In this document: one piece after another, positions 32,881 through 42,566 of the stretch | Layout of the letters: every line of letters begins with the position of its first letter | Position numbering within the stretch: the first letter of the stretch is position 1 | Origin: Liquorilactobacillus satsumensis DSM 16230 = JCM 12392 | GTDB lineage: Bacteria > Bacillota > Bacilli > Lactobacillales > Lactobacillaceae | DNA length: 60,052 nt | NCBI RefSeq assembly: GCF_001435195.1 | Contig: NZ_AZFQ01000026.1 | Span: forward strand, 1 to 60,052 | Reading direction: 5' to 3' | Position numbers and translations under genes: made by a program | Notes under the pieces: generated by a model | What the model saw: the letters and a program-made list of their open reading frames with translations, nothing else | The model's database searches: none | What the model was told of the DNA's origin: nothing

Positions 32881-35106
32881 ATGGAAAGAGAAACAATTTG
32901 GAGCGCCGATGATGTTATCAAAATGGTGCAAAAATATATGAATAAAGAGCACGTAGCGTTGGTAAAAAAGGCGTATACTTTTGCAAGCTATGTGCATAAG
33001 GAACAGCGCCGTCAATCTGGTGAGCCGTATATTATTCATCCTATTCAGGTGGCAGGAATTCTTGCTGATCTACGGATGGATCCGGCGACTGTTTGTGCGG
33101 GCTTTTTGCATGATGTTGTGGAAGATACACCTGTGACGCTCGGAGATGTGGGGGAACTTTTTGGCCACGATGTTGAGGTCATTGTTGATGGTGTCACCAA
33201 GCTGAGCAAAATCCGCTATAAATCGCATCAACAGCAGCTGGCAGAAAATCACCGGAAGCTATTGTTGGCGATGTCAAAAGATCTGCGGGTAATTATCGTC
33301 AAATTAGCGGACCGCTTGCATAATATGCGCACACTTAATCATCTGCGCCCCGATAAGCAACGCCGCATCGCAAATGAAACTCTGGAAATCTATGCTCCGT
33401 TGGCTGATCGGTTAGGAATCAGCACAATCAAATGGGAACTTGAAGATAGTTCGCTGCGCTACCTTAATCCGCAGCAGTACTACCGAATTGTTCATCTGAT
33501 GAATTCTAAAAGAATTGAGCGTGTGCACTACATCGAGGAAGCTATCAAAGAAATTCGCAGTTCGATTGCTGATCTTGACTTGAACTGCGAGATTTATGGC
33601 AGGCCAAAGCATATTTATTCAATTTACCGGAAGATGAAAGATCAACACAAACAGTTTAGTCAGATTTATGATCTGTTGGCTGTGCGGGTGATTGTAGATT
33701 CGATTAAAGATTGTTATGCGGTCTTAGGTGCAATTCATACGCGTTGGAAACCGATGCCGGGCAGATTTAAGGATTATATTGCAATGCCAAAAGCAAATAT
33801 GTATCAATCATTGCACACGACAGTGATTGGGCCCAACGGCAGACCCTTTGAAGTGCAGATCAGAACCTCAGAGATGCACCGGGTAGCTGAATATGGGATC
33901 GCTGCTCATTGGGCATACAAAGAAGGTAAGACAGACGCGATCAAACAAGATGATACCGGCACCAAACTTAACTGGTTTAAAGAAATTATTGAACTCCAAG
34001 ATGAAAGCAATGATGCTGCTGAATTTGTGGAGAGTGTTAAGGGCGATCTTTTTGGTGATCGAGTTTATGTTTTTACACCTAAGGGCGATGTTTTTGAACT
34101 TCCAAAAGGAGCTGGGCCGCTTGATATGGCCTACTCTATTCATACAGAAATCGGCAATGAAACGGTTGGTGCAAAGGTTAATGGCAAAATTGTACCGCTT
34201 GACTACCAGGTCAAAAATGGAGATATTGTTGATATTTTAACTTCTGTGAATTCCGCAGGACCCAGTCGTGATTGGCTTAAATTGGTTCATACTAGCAAGG
34301 CACGTAATAAGATTAAACGCTTTTTCAAACAGCAGGATCGAGTTGAAAACATCGATAAAGGCAAAGAGATTATTGATGAAAGCCTGCTGGAGTTAGGTTA
34401 TGAACCAAAGAAAGTCTTGACAAGTGAGAATTTAGAGAAAGTATTACGCAAAAAGAAATTCTCGAGTGTGGATGACTTATACGCAGCACTCGGTTTTGGA
34501 GAGTTAGCTCCGCTTGGAATCAATAATATTCTGACGGAAAAAATTCGTGAGGAAAAAGAAACAGATCGTAAACGGCAGGAAGAAAAAGCACTCTTGGAGG
34601 ATCATCAGGAACTGACACGGGAAAATCAGCTTGATGGTCGTAAGAATAAAAATGATGAAGGAATTATCATAGAAGGTGTCGATAACCTGCTAGTACGATT
34701 GAGCCACTGTTGTAATCCGATTCCAGGAGATGACATTGTTGGTTATATTACGAAAGGCCGGGGAGTTTCTGTGCATCGGGTGGACTGTCCGAATGTTAAA
34801 AATGCAGAAAAGTCAGGCACACGTCTGATTGCTGTTTCGTGGAATATGACGGCTGACAACAAAACCTACTACAATACGGATTTACAAATTCAGGGCTACA
34901 ATCGTTCTGGGCTCTTAAACGATATTTTGCAAGCTTTAAATAACAGTACACGGCAGTTGAGTTCTGTTAATGGACGCGTTGATAATAATAAATTAGCGAC
35001 GATGGACGTTACAGTCGGAATCCGAGATCGGATTCATCTGCAGCGCGTAATTGATAACATTAAACGGGTGCCAGATGTTTATGTAGTTAAGAGAACAATT
35101 CATTAG
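32881..35106 (+). CDS. rel: Bifunctional (p)ppGpp synthetase/hydrolase
   Basis: Makes and degrades the stringent-response alarmone. From ATG 32881 (AGGGG 8 nt upstream; the GTG at 32872 sits on the ribosome site) the product is 741 residues. Domains in order: HD hydrolase (GFLHDVVEDTPVTL, VKLADRLHNMRTL), synthetase (RFKDYIAMPKANMYQSLHTT), TGS (VYVFTPKGDVFELPKGAGPL), helical and zinc-finger-like region (SHCCNPIPGDDIVGYI) and C-terminal ACT. The hydrolase residues look intact, so both activities are expected. Confidence 0.96.
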   Translation: MERETIWSADDVIKMVQKYMNKEHVALVKKAYTFASYVHKEQRRQSGEPYIIHPIQVAGILADLRMDPATVCAGFLHDVVEDTPVTLGDVGELFGHDVEVIVDGVTKLSKIRYKSHQQQLAENHRKLLLAMSKDLRVIIVKLADRLHNMRTLNHLRPDKQRRIANETLEIYAPLADRLGISTIKWELEDSSLRYLNPQQYYRIVHLMNSKRIERVHYIEEAIKEIRSSIADLDLNCEIYGRPKHIYSIYRKMKDQHKQFSQIYDLLAVRVIVDSIKDCYAVLGAIHTRWKPMPGRFKDYIAMPKANMYQSLHTTVIGPNGRPFEVQIRTSEMHRVAEYGIAAHWAYKEGKTDAIKQDDTGTKLNWFKEIIELQDESNDAAEFVESVKGDLFGDRVYVFTPKGDVFELPKGAGPLDMAYSIHTEIGNETVGAKVNGKIVPLDYQVKNGDIVDILTSVNSAGPSRDWLKLVHTSKARNKIKRFFKQQDRVENIDKGKEIIDESLLELGYEPKKVLTSENLEKVLRKKKFSSVDDLYAALGFGELAPLGINNILTEKIREEKETDRKRQEEKALLEDHQELTRENQLDGRKNKNDEGIIIEGVDNLLVRLSHCCNPIPGDDIVGYITKGRGVSVHRVDCPNVKNAEKSGTRLIAVSWNMTADNKTYYNTDLQIQGYNRSGLLNDILQALNNSTRQLSSVNGRVDNNKLATMDVTVGIRDRIHLQRVIDNIKRVPDVYVVKRTIH

Positions 35107-35119
35107 GGGGAAAGTGACG

Positions 35120-35569
35120 ATGCGAGTGGTCTTACAACGAGTCTCACAGGCAAGTGTGCAAGTTGCAGGTCAGCAAATTGCGCAGATTAAACAAGGCTTT
35201 TTACTTTTGGTTGGTTTTGAAGAAGGCGATGGACAGGAACAATTAGAGCGAATCGCGCATAAGATCAGTAATGTCCGTGTTTTTTCTGATACTGCTGGGA
35301 AAATGAATCTTAGTATTAAACAGGTTCAAGGAGAGATTCTTTCTGTTTCGCAATTTACACTTTACGCGGCACTTCGCAAAGGAAATCGTCCAAGTTTTAC
35401 TCTTGCGCAGAATCCAACAATTGCAGCACAAAATTATCAGACTTTTAATCAGCTGCTACGCGCTAGTGGGACACCTGTTGCTGAGGGAATTTTTGGAGCA
35501 GAGATGAAAGTTTCACTTGTGAATGACGGGCCAGTGACACTGGTGTATGATACAGATCAGTTAGTGTAA
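35120..35569 (+). CDS. dtd: D-aminoacyl-tRNA deacylase
   Basis: Removes D-amino acids and some misloaded glycine from tRNA. The 149-residue product starts MRVVLQRVSQASVQV and has the SVSQFTLYA motif (family SQFTLxA, about 76-84) and a NDGPVT C-terminal motif (NxGPxT). ATG 35120 has AGGGGG 9 nt upstream. Directly follows rel, the usual pairing in Firmicutes. Confidence 0.95.
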   Translation: MRVVLQRVSQASVQVAGQQIAQIKQGFLLLVGFEEGDGQEQLERIAHKISNVRVFSDTAGKMNLSIKQVQGEILSVSQFTLYAALRKGNRPSFTLAQNPTIAAQNYQTFNQLLRASGTPVAEGIFGAEMKVSLVNDGPVTLVYDTDQLV

Positions 35570-35583
35570 AGGGGAGAGCGCTA

Positions 35584-36552
35584 ATGCAATTGATTTCGTT
35601 GGAAAAGGAAGCAAAACAGATTTGCAAACAGCACAATAACAGTTTTGTGCCGACTACTTTTGGGGTGAAGGTGGTCAGAGAGCGATTTGAGCTCGAGCAG
35701 CGTGCCGTTGTCTATTTGCATGATGTACGTTATCAGGACGTAACAGTTGCCGTTCCTACTAAGCTGGGAGGGAAAGTTCCGGTTCGAATACTGTATCCTA
35801 AAGATCTGAAGGAAGATGAGAAGCTTCCAGTGTTATTTTACGTCCACGGAGGGCAATTTATTTCAGGGAATGTAAAGACGCATGATAAGTTGATCCGCGA
35901 ATTGGTGTCCCGTGCACGAGTTGCTGCCGTTTTTGTTTCGTATTCGCTCGCACCAGAAGTTAAGGCACCGGTCCAGCTTAACCAGTTGCAAGTTGTGTTT
36001 GAAAAGCTGCCGGAATTGGCGAAAACTTATCCATTTGATTTATCAAGATTACTTGTCGGCGGTGATGATGTTGGTGGAACTTTTGCATTAGCACTTGCTT
36101 TGATGCATCCCAATAGTATCGAACTGCCACGAATTTATAAAATGGTGCTTTTTTGTCCCGTGACGAATGCAAATTTTGATACAAATTCTTATCATCAATT
36201 CGCTGGTGGGTACGATCTGACACGTGAGCAGATGAAGTGGTCCTGGCAGCAGTATTTAGGACAAGTACAAGACAAAGCAACGTTTCTTTATTCGCCTTTG
36301 CGAGCCACGTTTGAACAGTTGCGGCAATTGCCGGAAACTTTAATTATTACGGCTGAGGCAGACGTCGTTAGAGATGAAGGAGAAGCTTTTGCACGTAAGA
36401 TGCGGGATGCGGGTGGGAATGTTTCCCAAATTCGTTTCCAAGGTACGATTCATGACTTCGTTGTTAAAAATGCGCTGGATGAAACCAATGCATGTCGTTT
36501 GGCAATGAATGTTGCAGTTGGTTGGATTAGGCGCAAGGCAGCACTTAAGTAG
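35584..36552 (+). CDS. Alpha/beta hydrolase (hormone-sensitive lipase type) with altered nucleophile
   Basis: A 322-residue alpha/beta-hydrolase. The oxyanion-hole HGG is at 88-90 (FYVHGGQFISG), the acid in EADVVRDEG and the histidine in GTIHDFV near the C-terminus. The nucleophile elbow expected as GDSAGG reads GDDVGG (160-165), so residue 162 (codon 36067-36069) is aspartate, not serine. The frame is intact, so it may be a pseudoenzyme or an unusual Asp-nucleophile enzyme. It starts 14 nt after dtd; the HAD gene follows after 16 nt. Substrate unknown. Confidence 0.85.
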   Translation: MQLISLEKEAKQICKQHNNSFVPTTFGVKVVRERFELEQRAVVYLHDVRYQDVTVAVPTKLGGKVPVRILYPKDLKEDEKLPVLFYVHGGQFISGNVKTHDKLIRELVSRARVAAVFVSYSLAPEVKAPVQLNQLQVVFEKLPELAKTYPFDLSRLLVGGDDVGGTFALALALMHPNSIELPRIYKMVLFCPVTNANFDTNSYHQFAGGYDLTREQMKWSWQQYLGQVQDKATFLYSPLRATFEQLRQLPETLIITAEADVVRDEGEAFARKMRDAGGNVSQIRFQGTIHDFVVKNALDETNACRLAMNVAVGWIRRKAALK

Positions 36553-36568
36553 CTGGAAAGGGGCAAAG

Positions 36569-37183
36569 ATGCGCGATTATTGTTGGGATTTTGACGGGAC
36601 ACTTTATCAGACATATCCAGTCATGGTCAAAGCGTTTAAAGAAACGTTGCAAGATTATGGTATTGAGGTAAACGCTCAGGCAGTCTATCTGCGAATGCGG
36701 CGCTCTTCACTAGGACAAACCTTTGCTTTCTATACAAACGATCTGCCCACAACGACCCAAGCAAAGGTTGTGCAGGACTATCGGCAACGGGAACAGCAGG
36801 CGCAAAAAGACGAGCATCCTTTTAGTGGTGCGCGTGAGGTTTGCAAACAAGTTGTGGCCCGCGGTGGTCGCAATTTTCTTTTAACACATCGGGATCACAG
36901 TGCATGGCAGCTGCTGGTGCGTGATCAACTCGCCGAATTTTTTTCGGGAGCAGTGACCGGAGATGCTCATTTTCCACGCAAACCGAATCCAGCTTCTTTG
37001 AATTACCTGTGTACAAAGTTCGGGATTATCCGCACAGAAGCTGTAATGGTTGGAGATCGGCCACTTGATGTAGAAGCGGGACGGCGCGCCGGGATGCAGG
37101 GATACCTGTTTGATCCAGACCAAACAATTATTGCAAAGATTGAGTGCGACCGAAGAATCAGTGAATTGAAGGCTGTTTTATAA
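36569..37183 (+). CDS. HAD-family hydrolase
   Basis: A 204-residue haloacid-dehalogenase-superfamily phosphatase. Motif I is DFDGTLYQT (catalytic Asp near residue 7), motif II is in NFLLTHRD, motif III uses the lysine in FPRKPNPASL, and motif IV is MVGDRPLDVEAG. The cap insert resembles phosphoglycolate-phosphatase-like proteins. ATG 36569 has GGAAAGGGG upstream; the frame extends back to 36509 inside the previous gene but that part has no site. Substrate unknown. Confidence 0.88.
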   Translation: MRDYCWDFDGTLYQTYPVMVKAFKETLQDYGIEVNAQAVYLRMRRSSLGQTFAFYTNDLPTTTQAKVVQDYRQREQQAQKDEHPFSGAREVCKQVVARGGRNFLLTHRDHSAWQLLVRDQLAEFFSGAVTGDAHFPRKPNPASLNYLCTKFGIIRTEAVMVGDRPLDVEAGRRAGMQGYLFDPDQTIIAKIECDRRISELKAVL

Positions 37184-37277
37184 TTATGGCCCAATTGTTT
37201 TTTTAGTTGAATTTATGGACCCAAGTGCTTGAACTACGTTTTTGTGGCTGCTCAGCACGTTAAGCTGTAAGTATACT

Positions 37278-38141
37278 TTAATTTTTGGAATCAAAATATG
37301 CTTTTAAGCCACGCACGACATCACTGGCGACTTGATTGCGATAACTTGCAGAATTGATTTGTTCAAAGTCGCGGCTGCTGTTGATGTATCCCATTTCAAG
37401 GAGAATGCTAGGGAAATTATTGGCGCGGATGACTAGAAAATCGCCAAAGTCAATGCCGCGATTTTCGAGACTAAGTGCCTTGAATTGTGAGTTAACACTT
37501 TTAGCTAAACTATAAGAAGTCTTTTGATGATAATAATACGTAGTAATTCCAGAAGCTCCATTTTCCACAGGTGAAGAATCAAAGTGAAAACTGATAAAAG
37601 CATCAGCGTGGACGTTATTTGAAAGTTGTGCACGTGGTTCGAGATCTACATATTTATCAGCTGAACGGGTGAGGTAGACTTTTGCGCCACGCTGACGCAA
37701 ACTTGCGGCCACTTTTTTAGCTACTTTCAAGGTATATGTTTTTTCCATCCGACCGTTAGCAGAAAGAGCCCCTGAATCAGCACCACCATGTCCGGGATCA
37801 AGAACAATGGTTGCGTCGGCTAGGTCGTCAATTTGATTGCGTTCTTTAGTGGCCAGATTCCAGTCTGCAATCCAGCCAAAGTGATTATCACTGGTTTTGA
37901 TATAAAACCAATGATATTTTGAACGGATAATGGTAATTCTGCTGCCTTTTTTTAGTGTTTTAAGTTGGGAATATTCAATGCCAGGTCCCTTTTTTAAGCT
38001 GGCTGTTGGAGCTTCGATGATCACTTGTCTGAAATAATTTAAGGTGCGGAAGAAAAGTATCCCAGTTAAGAGGACCACCAGGATGCTTAAAATTAAATGT
38101 CTTTTTTTAAGTTGACGTTTTTCTGTTTTACTATTTTTCAA
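37278..38141 (-). CDS. N-acetylmuramoyl-L-alanine amidase
   Basis: Cell-wall hydrolase of 287 residues. An uncleaved or signal-type hydrophobic segment (about 15-35) is followed by an SH3b domain (about 45-95, LKKGPGIEYSQLKTLKKGSR) and a zinc-dependent Amidase_3 domain with VLDPGHGGADSGA (about 112-124), the FISFHFDSS histidine and LLEMGYINS glutamate. Secreted or membrane-anchored, with a role in wall turnover or cell separation. Transcribed away from hisS; convergent with the HAD gene. Confidence 0.93.
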   Translation of the reverse strand: MKNSKTEKRQLKKRHLILSILVVLLTGILFFRTLNYFRQVIIEAPTASLKKGPGIEYSQLKTLKKGSRITIIRSKYHWFYIKTSDNHFGWIADWNLATKERNQIDDLADATIVLDPGHGGADSGALSANGRMEKTYTLKVAKKVAASLRQRGAKVYLTRSADKYVDLEPRAQLSNNVHADAFISFHFDSSPVENGASGITTYYYHQKTSYSLAKSVNSQFKALSLENRGIDFGDFLVIRANNFPSILLEMGYINSSRDFEQINSASYRNQVASDVVRGLKAYFDSKN

Positions 38142-38242
38142 TACTAGGACTCCATCGTTTCAATTTGTTATCCTGTTAATTATAGCAAACTTATACGAAA
38201 ACAACGAAAACATTCGTATTTGGAAGACATTTTTTTCACAAC

Positions 38243-38271
38243 TTGACTTTGTGTAACTTTTCGAGTATCTT
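38243..38271 (+). promoter_or_regulatory. hisS-aspS promoter
   Basis: TTGACT (38243-38248), 17-nt spacer, TATCTT (38266-38271). The transcription start would lie just before the T-box leader. Confidence 0.75.
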
Positions 38272-38281
38272 AGTGTCAGTA

Positions 38282-38489
38282 TATGAAGCCGGAAGAGAGA
38301 AGAGTAGTTCGTTGAGTTTCAACTAGCGAGTGGGAATTGGTGTGAGCCCACTGAAATTCACGGGCGAATGACACTCTTGAGGTGCATGTTTGTTGCATGC
38401 CGTATGGAACGTTATCCTACTAGAGTAATAACTTAAGGTGGTACCGTGCACTCTTGCACCCTTGTCGATGTCTTCGGCGGGGTTTTTTT
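38282..38489 (+). ncRNA. T-box leader of hisS-aspS with overlapping Asp/His specifier
   Basis: The T-box sequence AAGGTGGTACCGTG is at 38435-38448. The base of Stem I can pair AAGAG (38300-38304) with CTCTT (38374-38378), leaving GACAC (38370-38374) in or at the edge of the specifier loop. It contains GAC (Asp, 38370-38372) and CAC (His, 38372-38374). The terminator CCTTGTCG (38460-38467) with CGGCGGGG (38475-38482) ends in seven T's. T-box leaders sense uncharged tRNA and release termination; here both downstream synthetases could be sensed. Confidence 0.93.
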
Positions 38490-38526
38490 ATGCAACAAAT
38501 AAGATTTTATTAAGGAGGAAATATTA

Positions 38527-39816
38527 ATGAAATATCAACGCCCAAAGGGAACCACAGATATCATCCCTGGCGAATCTGAAAAATGGCAGAGTGTCGAACA
38601 AGCTGCTCGTACACTGTTCAAACGATATCGTTATCACGAGATCCGGACGCCAATTTTTGAAAGCTTTGAGGTCTTTTCACGAACTTCAGGTGAAACCTCA
38701 GACATTGTGACTAAGGAAATGTATGATTTTTATGATAAAGGAGAACGGCATATTACTTTACGGCCTGAAGGGACAGCTGGCGTAGTTCGCGCCTATGTTG
38801 AAAACAAACTGTATGGCCCTGAAATTCAAAAACCCTTTAAGACTTTCTACATGGGACCGATGTTTCGTTACGAACGTCCTCAAGCTGGACGGCTACGCGA
38901 ATTCCATCAAATCGGAGTTGAGGCGTTTGGAGTTGACAATCCAACACTAGATGTTGAAGTAATGGCAATGGCTGTTGAACTTTTACATAGTTTAGGGCTG
39001 AAAGATTTGAAGCTGGCATTGAATACTTTGGGTGATAATGAATCACGCACGCGGTACAGACAGGCATTGATTGCTTATCTTGAGCCGCTGACAGCACAAT
39101 TGAGCGCTGATTCCCAAGAACGACTGCATAAAAATCCGTTGCGTGTTCTTGACAGCAAAGATCAGCAGGATCAAGAAATTGTAGCGAAATCACCACGGAT
39201 TCTTGATTACTTGACCCCTGAAGCACAGGCACATTTTGAGGGTGTTAAAGAACTGCTGACAGCTTTAGAGATTCCATTTGAGGTTGACACTAGTATGGTA
39301 CGTGGACTAGATTACTATAACCACACTATCTTTGAATTAATGAGCAACTCAAAAGCTTTTGGTGGCAAATGGACGACTGTTTGTGCAGGTGGCCGGTATA
39401 ACGGGCTTGTTGAACAACTTGGGGGGCCTGAGACACCTGGAATTGGATTTGGGCTGGGCGTTGAACGTCTTTTATTGATACTCGAAGCTGAAGGCATTCA
39501 ACTGCCACTTAATAATGAACTAGATGTTTATGTGGTTGGAATCGGTGCAGCAACCAATGTTGAAACCCTCAAATTGGTTCAAAGTTTGCGTACTGCTGGA
39601 TTTAATGCTGAGCGAGATTATTTAAAACGCAAGCCTAAGGGACAATTCAAAGCAGCCAGTCGTTTAGGTGCGCACTTTACATTGACTTTAGGTGAAGAAG
39701 AGTTAGCACAAAAAGAAGTAAATCTAAAGGAAATGGAAAGCGGAAAGGAAATCAAGGTACCTCTTGGTGCTGTTTATACAAAATTCGCAGAGCTAATTAA
39801 ACAGCTACGTGCATAA
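38527..39816 (+). CDS. hisS: Histidyl-tRNA synthetase
   Basis: Class II synthetase charging tRNA-His. The 429-residue product starts with the [15 protein letters not shown] segment. Motif 2 appears as [20 protein letters not shown], the histidine-specific motif as [14 protein letters not shown], and motif 3 as [15 protein letters not shown]; the C-terminal anticodon-binding domain follows. AAGGAGG lies before the ATG. Expression is controlled by the T-box directly upstream, shared with aspS 24 nt downstream. Confidence 0.97.
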   Translation: MKYQRPKGTTDIIPGESEKWQSVEQAARTLFKRYRYHEIRTPIFESFEVFSRTSGETSDIVTKEMYDFYDKGERHITLRPEGTAGVVRAYVENKLYGPEIQKPFKTFYMGPMFRYERPQAGRLREFHQIGVEAFGVDNPTLDVEVMAMAVELLHSLGLKDLKLALNTLGDNESRTRYRQALIAYLEPLTAQLSADSQERLHKNPLRVLDSKDQQDQEIVAKSPRILDYLTPEAQAHFEGVKELLTALEIPFEVDTSMVRGLDYYNHTIFELMSNSKAFGGKWTTVCAGGRYNGLVEQLGGPETPGIGFGLGVERLLLILEAEGIQLPLNNELDVYVVGIGAATNVETLKLVQSLRTAGFNAERDYLKRKPKGQFKAASRLGAHFTLTLGEEELAQKEVNLKEMESGKEIKVPLGAVYTKFAELIKQLRA

Positions 39817-39840
39817 ATTAAGAAGGAGAACAGGCAAAAA

Positions 39841-41604
39841 ATGGAAAGAACAACTTATTGTGGATTAGTAGATGAAACGTATCTAGGACAGGAAATCTGT
39901 TTAAAAGGCTGGGTTCAAAAGCGCCGCGATCTAGGCAATTTGATTTTTATTGATCTGCGTGACCGCGAGGGAATTGTACAGTTAGTATTCAGCCATGAAT
40001 TCAATGAAGAAGCACTGAAAATCGCCGATGATTTGCGCAGTGAGTATGTAATTGAGGCGCGAGGAAAGGTTGTTCCGCGTGGTGAAGGGGCAAATAATCC
40101 CAATATGAAGACGGGGAAAATCGAAGTTGAAATTCATGAAGTTCATTTACTGAACAAAGCAAAGACTCCTCCATTTTATATTGAAGACGGGATTAATGTC
40201 TCAGATGATTTACGCCTTAAGTACCGTTACTTGGATTTGCGGCGTCCAGAGATGCAACAGTCGTTGATCCTACGTAGTAAAATCACGACTTCTATCCATA
40301 AATATTTAGAAGAAGAGCAATTTATTGATATTGAAACCCCATATTTGACAAAATCAACGCCTGAAGGTGCGCGCGATTATCTGGTGCCTTCACGTGTTTA
40401 TCCTGGCCATTTCTATGCTTTACCCCAATCGCCGCAACTTTTCAAACAGCTTTTGATGGGAGCTGGATTTGATCGCTACTACCAAATTGCACGGTGCTTC
40501 CGTGATGAGGATTTGCGTGGTGATCGCCAACCAGAATTTACGCAAGTTGATTTAGAGACGTCATTTTTAACAGCAGCAGAAATTCAAGATCTTACGGAAG
40601 GTTTGCTTAAACGGGTGATGAAGGATGTTTTGGATATTGACATTGAATTGCCACTGCAGCGCATCACTTGGAATGAAGCCATGGATCGTTTCGGTTCCGA
40701 CAAACCCGACATTCGTTTTGGGATGGAATTGATTGATATGGCAGCAGCAGTTAAGGATGTTGATTTTAAAGTTTTCCAAAATGTTCTGCAAAATGGCGGT
40801 CAAGTCAAGGCAATTACTGTGCCACAAGGGGCAGATAAATATTCACGCAAAGAAATTGATGCAAAGCAGGAATATTTGAAGCGCTTTGGGGCAAAAGGAC
40901 TGGCATGGTTAAAAGTAACAGCTGACGGTTTCTCAGGTCCAATTGCCAAGTTCTTCAAAGACAGCGCTGACCAGGTTAAGCAGGCTGCAGGAGCTCATAC
41001 TGGTGATCTGATCCTCTTTGCTGCTGATACACGCAAAGTAGTCGCTGATTCTTTAGGATATTTGCGTACAAGTATTGCCAAGGAACAAGGGATGATTGAT
41101 GAAGCCAAATTTGCTTTCTTATGGGTGGTTGATTGGCCATTATTTGAATATAGTGAGGAGTTCCATCGGTATATTGCAGCGCACCATCCCTTCACAATGC
41201 CAAATGAAGAAGATGTTCAGTTGCTGGATACTGATCCACATAAAGCACACGCTCAAAGTTACGATATCGTTTTGAATGGGTATGAATTAGGTGGGGGTTC
41301 AATCCGAATTCATCAGCGCTCAGTGCAAGAAAAGATGTTCAAGGCGTTGGGCTTTACCAAAGAAAAAGCAGAACAGCAATTTGGTTTCTTTATTGATGCG
41401 CTTGATTATGGCTTTCCACCACATGGCGGGCTGGCAATTGGGCTTGATCGTTTTGCAATGTTGCTGACCCACAAGGATAATATCCGTGAAGTAATTGCAT
41501 TTCCTAAGAACTCAAAGGCATCTGAGCCATTAACAAATGCGCCTAGCACTGTTGCTCAAAAACAACTTGATGAACTTCATTTGGAAACTACTGAAGAAGA
41601 GTAG
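39841..41604 (+). CDS. aspS: Aspartyl-tRNA synthetase, bacterial type
   Basis: Class II synthetase of 587 residues: N-terminal OB anticodon-binding domain (about 1-105), catalytic core with [20 protein letters not shown] and [20 protein letters not shown], the bacterial GAD insertion (about 280-410), and motif 3 in [23 protein letters not shown] precedes the ATG. Second gene of the T-box operon. No archaeal-type AsnRS-linked features are seen; whether it is discriminating cannot be judged by eye. Confidence 0.97.
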   Translation: MERTTYCGLVDETYLGQEICLKGWVQKRRDLGNLIFIDLRDREGIVQLVFSHEFNEEALKIADDLRSEYVIEARGKVVPRGEGANNPNMKTGKIEVEIHEVHLLNKAKTPPFYIEDGINVSDDLRLKYRYLDLRRPEMQQSLILRSKITTSIHKYLEEEQFIDIETPYLTKSTPEGARDYLVPSRVYPGHFYALPQSPQLFKQLLMGAGFDRYYQIARCFRDEDLRGDRQPEFTQVDLETSFLTAAEIQDLTEGLLKRVMKDVLDIDIELPLQRITWNEAMDRFGSDKPDIRFGMELIDMAAAVKDVDFKVFQNVLQNGGQVKAITVPQGADKYSRKEIDAKQEYLKRFGAKGLAWLKVTADGFSGPIAKFFKDSADQVKQAAGAHTGDLILFAADTRKVVADSLGYLRTSIAKEQGMIDEAKFAFLWVVDWPLFEYSEEFHRYIAAHHPFTMPNEEDVQLLDTDPHKAHAQSYDIVLNGYELGGGSIRIHQRSVQEKMFKALGFTKEKAEQQFGFFIDALDYGFPPHGGLAIGLDRFAMLLTHKDNIREVIAFPKNSKASEPLTNAPSTVAQKQLDELHLETTEEE

Positions 41605-41641
41605 GCCAACAAGTTTTAGTTTAAAGACAACTATGTCTATG

Positions 41642-41701
41642 CTCGGGTGGTATTTAACTGCAAGCATTAGCAGGTAAGCACGTGGCACCATCCGGGTTTT
41701 T
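41642..41701 (+). terminator. Large structured terminator after aspS
   Basis: CTCGGGTGGT (41642-41651) pairs over 10 bp (two G-U) with ACCATCCGGG (41687-41696), followed by TTTTT. CTGC/GCAG and the box TAGCAGGTAAGCA (41668-41680) lie inside. That box resembles TAGCAGATAAACA within the frr-uppS structure. Ends the hisS-aspS transcript. Confidence 0.75.
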
Positions 41702-41777
41702 GACGACTAATTTTTGTGGGACTAAGTTTGTTACTTGGAAACTGTAATGTCTAAAGTCGGTTTAAAAAATCAAAAGA

Positions 41778-41818
41778 GGGGCTGGATCAAAAACTAGATT
41801 TGATGCGGTCCCTTTTTT
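41778..41818 (+). terminator. Second terminator downstream of aspS
   Basis: GGGGCTGGATCAAA (41778-41791) pairs with TTTGATGCGGTCCC (41799-41812), one mismatch, followed by six T's. It looks like a diverged member of the GGGCTG..CAAA terminator family. The rest of the 392-nt spacer holds the msrA promoter and no supported gene. Confidence 0.8.
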
Positions 41819-41937
41819 GATTTCAGATAGCAAGGAATGTACTCAAACAAAGACTTGTGTGGACTGCTGTTAGAATCGAAAAGCATGCTACAATATTCGG
41901 TAAAAGCAATTTATGACATGTTTTCAAACCAAGTCTC

Positions 41938-41966
41938 TTGCTGAAAAAATATTTTTAAGTTATCTT
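41938..41966 (+). promoter_or_regulatory. msrA promoter
   Basis: TTGCTG (41938-41943), 17-nt spacer, TATCTT (41961-41966), 31 bp before the msrA ATG. Confidence 0.6.
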
Positions 41967-41996
41967 ATACATGAACTTGAGCTGGGAGGAAAATAA

Positions 41997-42536
41997 ATGA
42001 GTGAGAAAAAAGAGACTGCAATTTTTGCAGGTGGCTGTTTTTGGTGCATGGTTAAACCGTTTGATCAACAACCAGGCATTTTAAAAGTAGTATCTGGATA
42101 TACCGGTGGACATGTTCCAAATCCGACTTATGAGGAAGTTTGTGCCCATACAACTGGGCATACAGAAGCCGTTAAGATCACGTTTGACCCTACACTGATT
42201 TCTTATGCGCAGCTAGTAGAAATTTATTGGCAGCAAACTGATCCAACAGATGCAATGGGACAATTTCAAGATCGTGGGGACAGCTATCGCCCGGTGATCT
42301 TTACCAATAGTGATGAGCAAAAGAAAATTGCGGAAGCTTCTAAGCAAGCACTTGCTGCGAGCGGACGTTTTACAGCTCCAATTGTGACCCAGATTGAAGA
42401 TGCACAACCTTTTTATGAAGCAGAGGATTACCATCAGGAATTCTATAAAAAAAATCCGGCGCGCTTTGCTCTTGAAGAAGGCGGCCGGGAACACTTCAAA
42501 CAAAAATATTGGGGGGAAAAGGGCAAAAATAATTAG
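41997..42536 (+). CDS. msrA: Peptide methionine (S)-S-oxide reductase
   Basis: Repairs oxidised methionine in proteins. AGGCFWC (about 12-18) contains the catalytic cysteine; [20 protein letters not shown] and [14 protein letters not shown] are the other family landmarks. 179 residues, cytosolic. GGGAGG ribosome site. It starts a run of rightward genes (msrA, yitT, nfo) with short spacers. Confidence 0.96.
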   Translation: MSEKKETAIFAGGCFWCMVKPFDQQPGILKVVSGYTGGHVPNPTYEEVCAHTTGHTEAVKITFDPTLISYAQLVEIYWQQTDPTDAMGQFQDRGDSYRPVIFTNSDEQKKIAEASKQALAASGRFTAPIVTQIEDAQPFYEAEDYHQEFYKKNPARFALEEGGREHFKQKYWGEKGKNN

Positions 42537-42566
42537 GCATTAAGAAGAGAAGAAGGAGAACACCTT

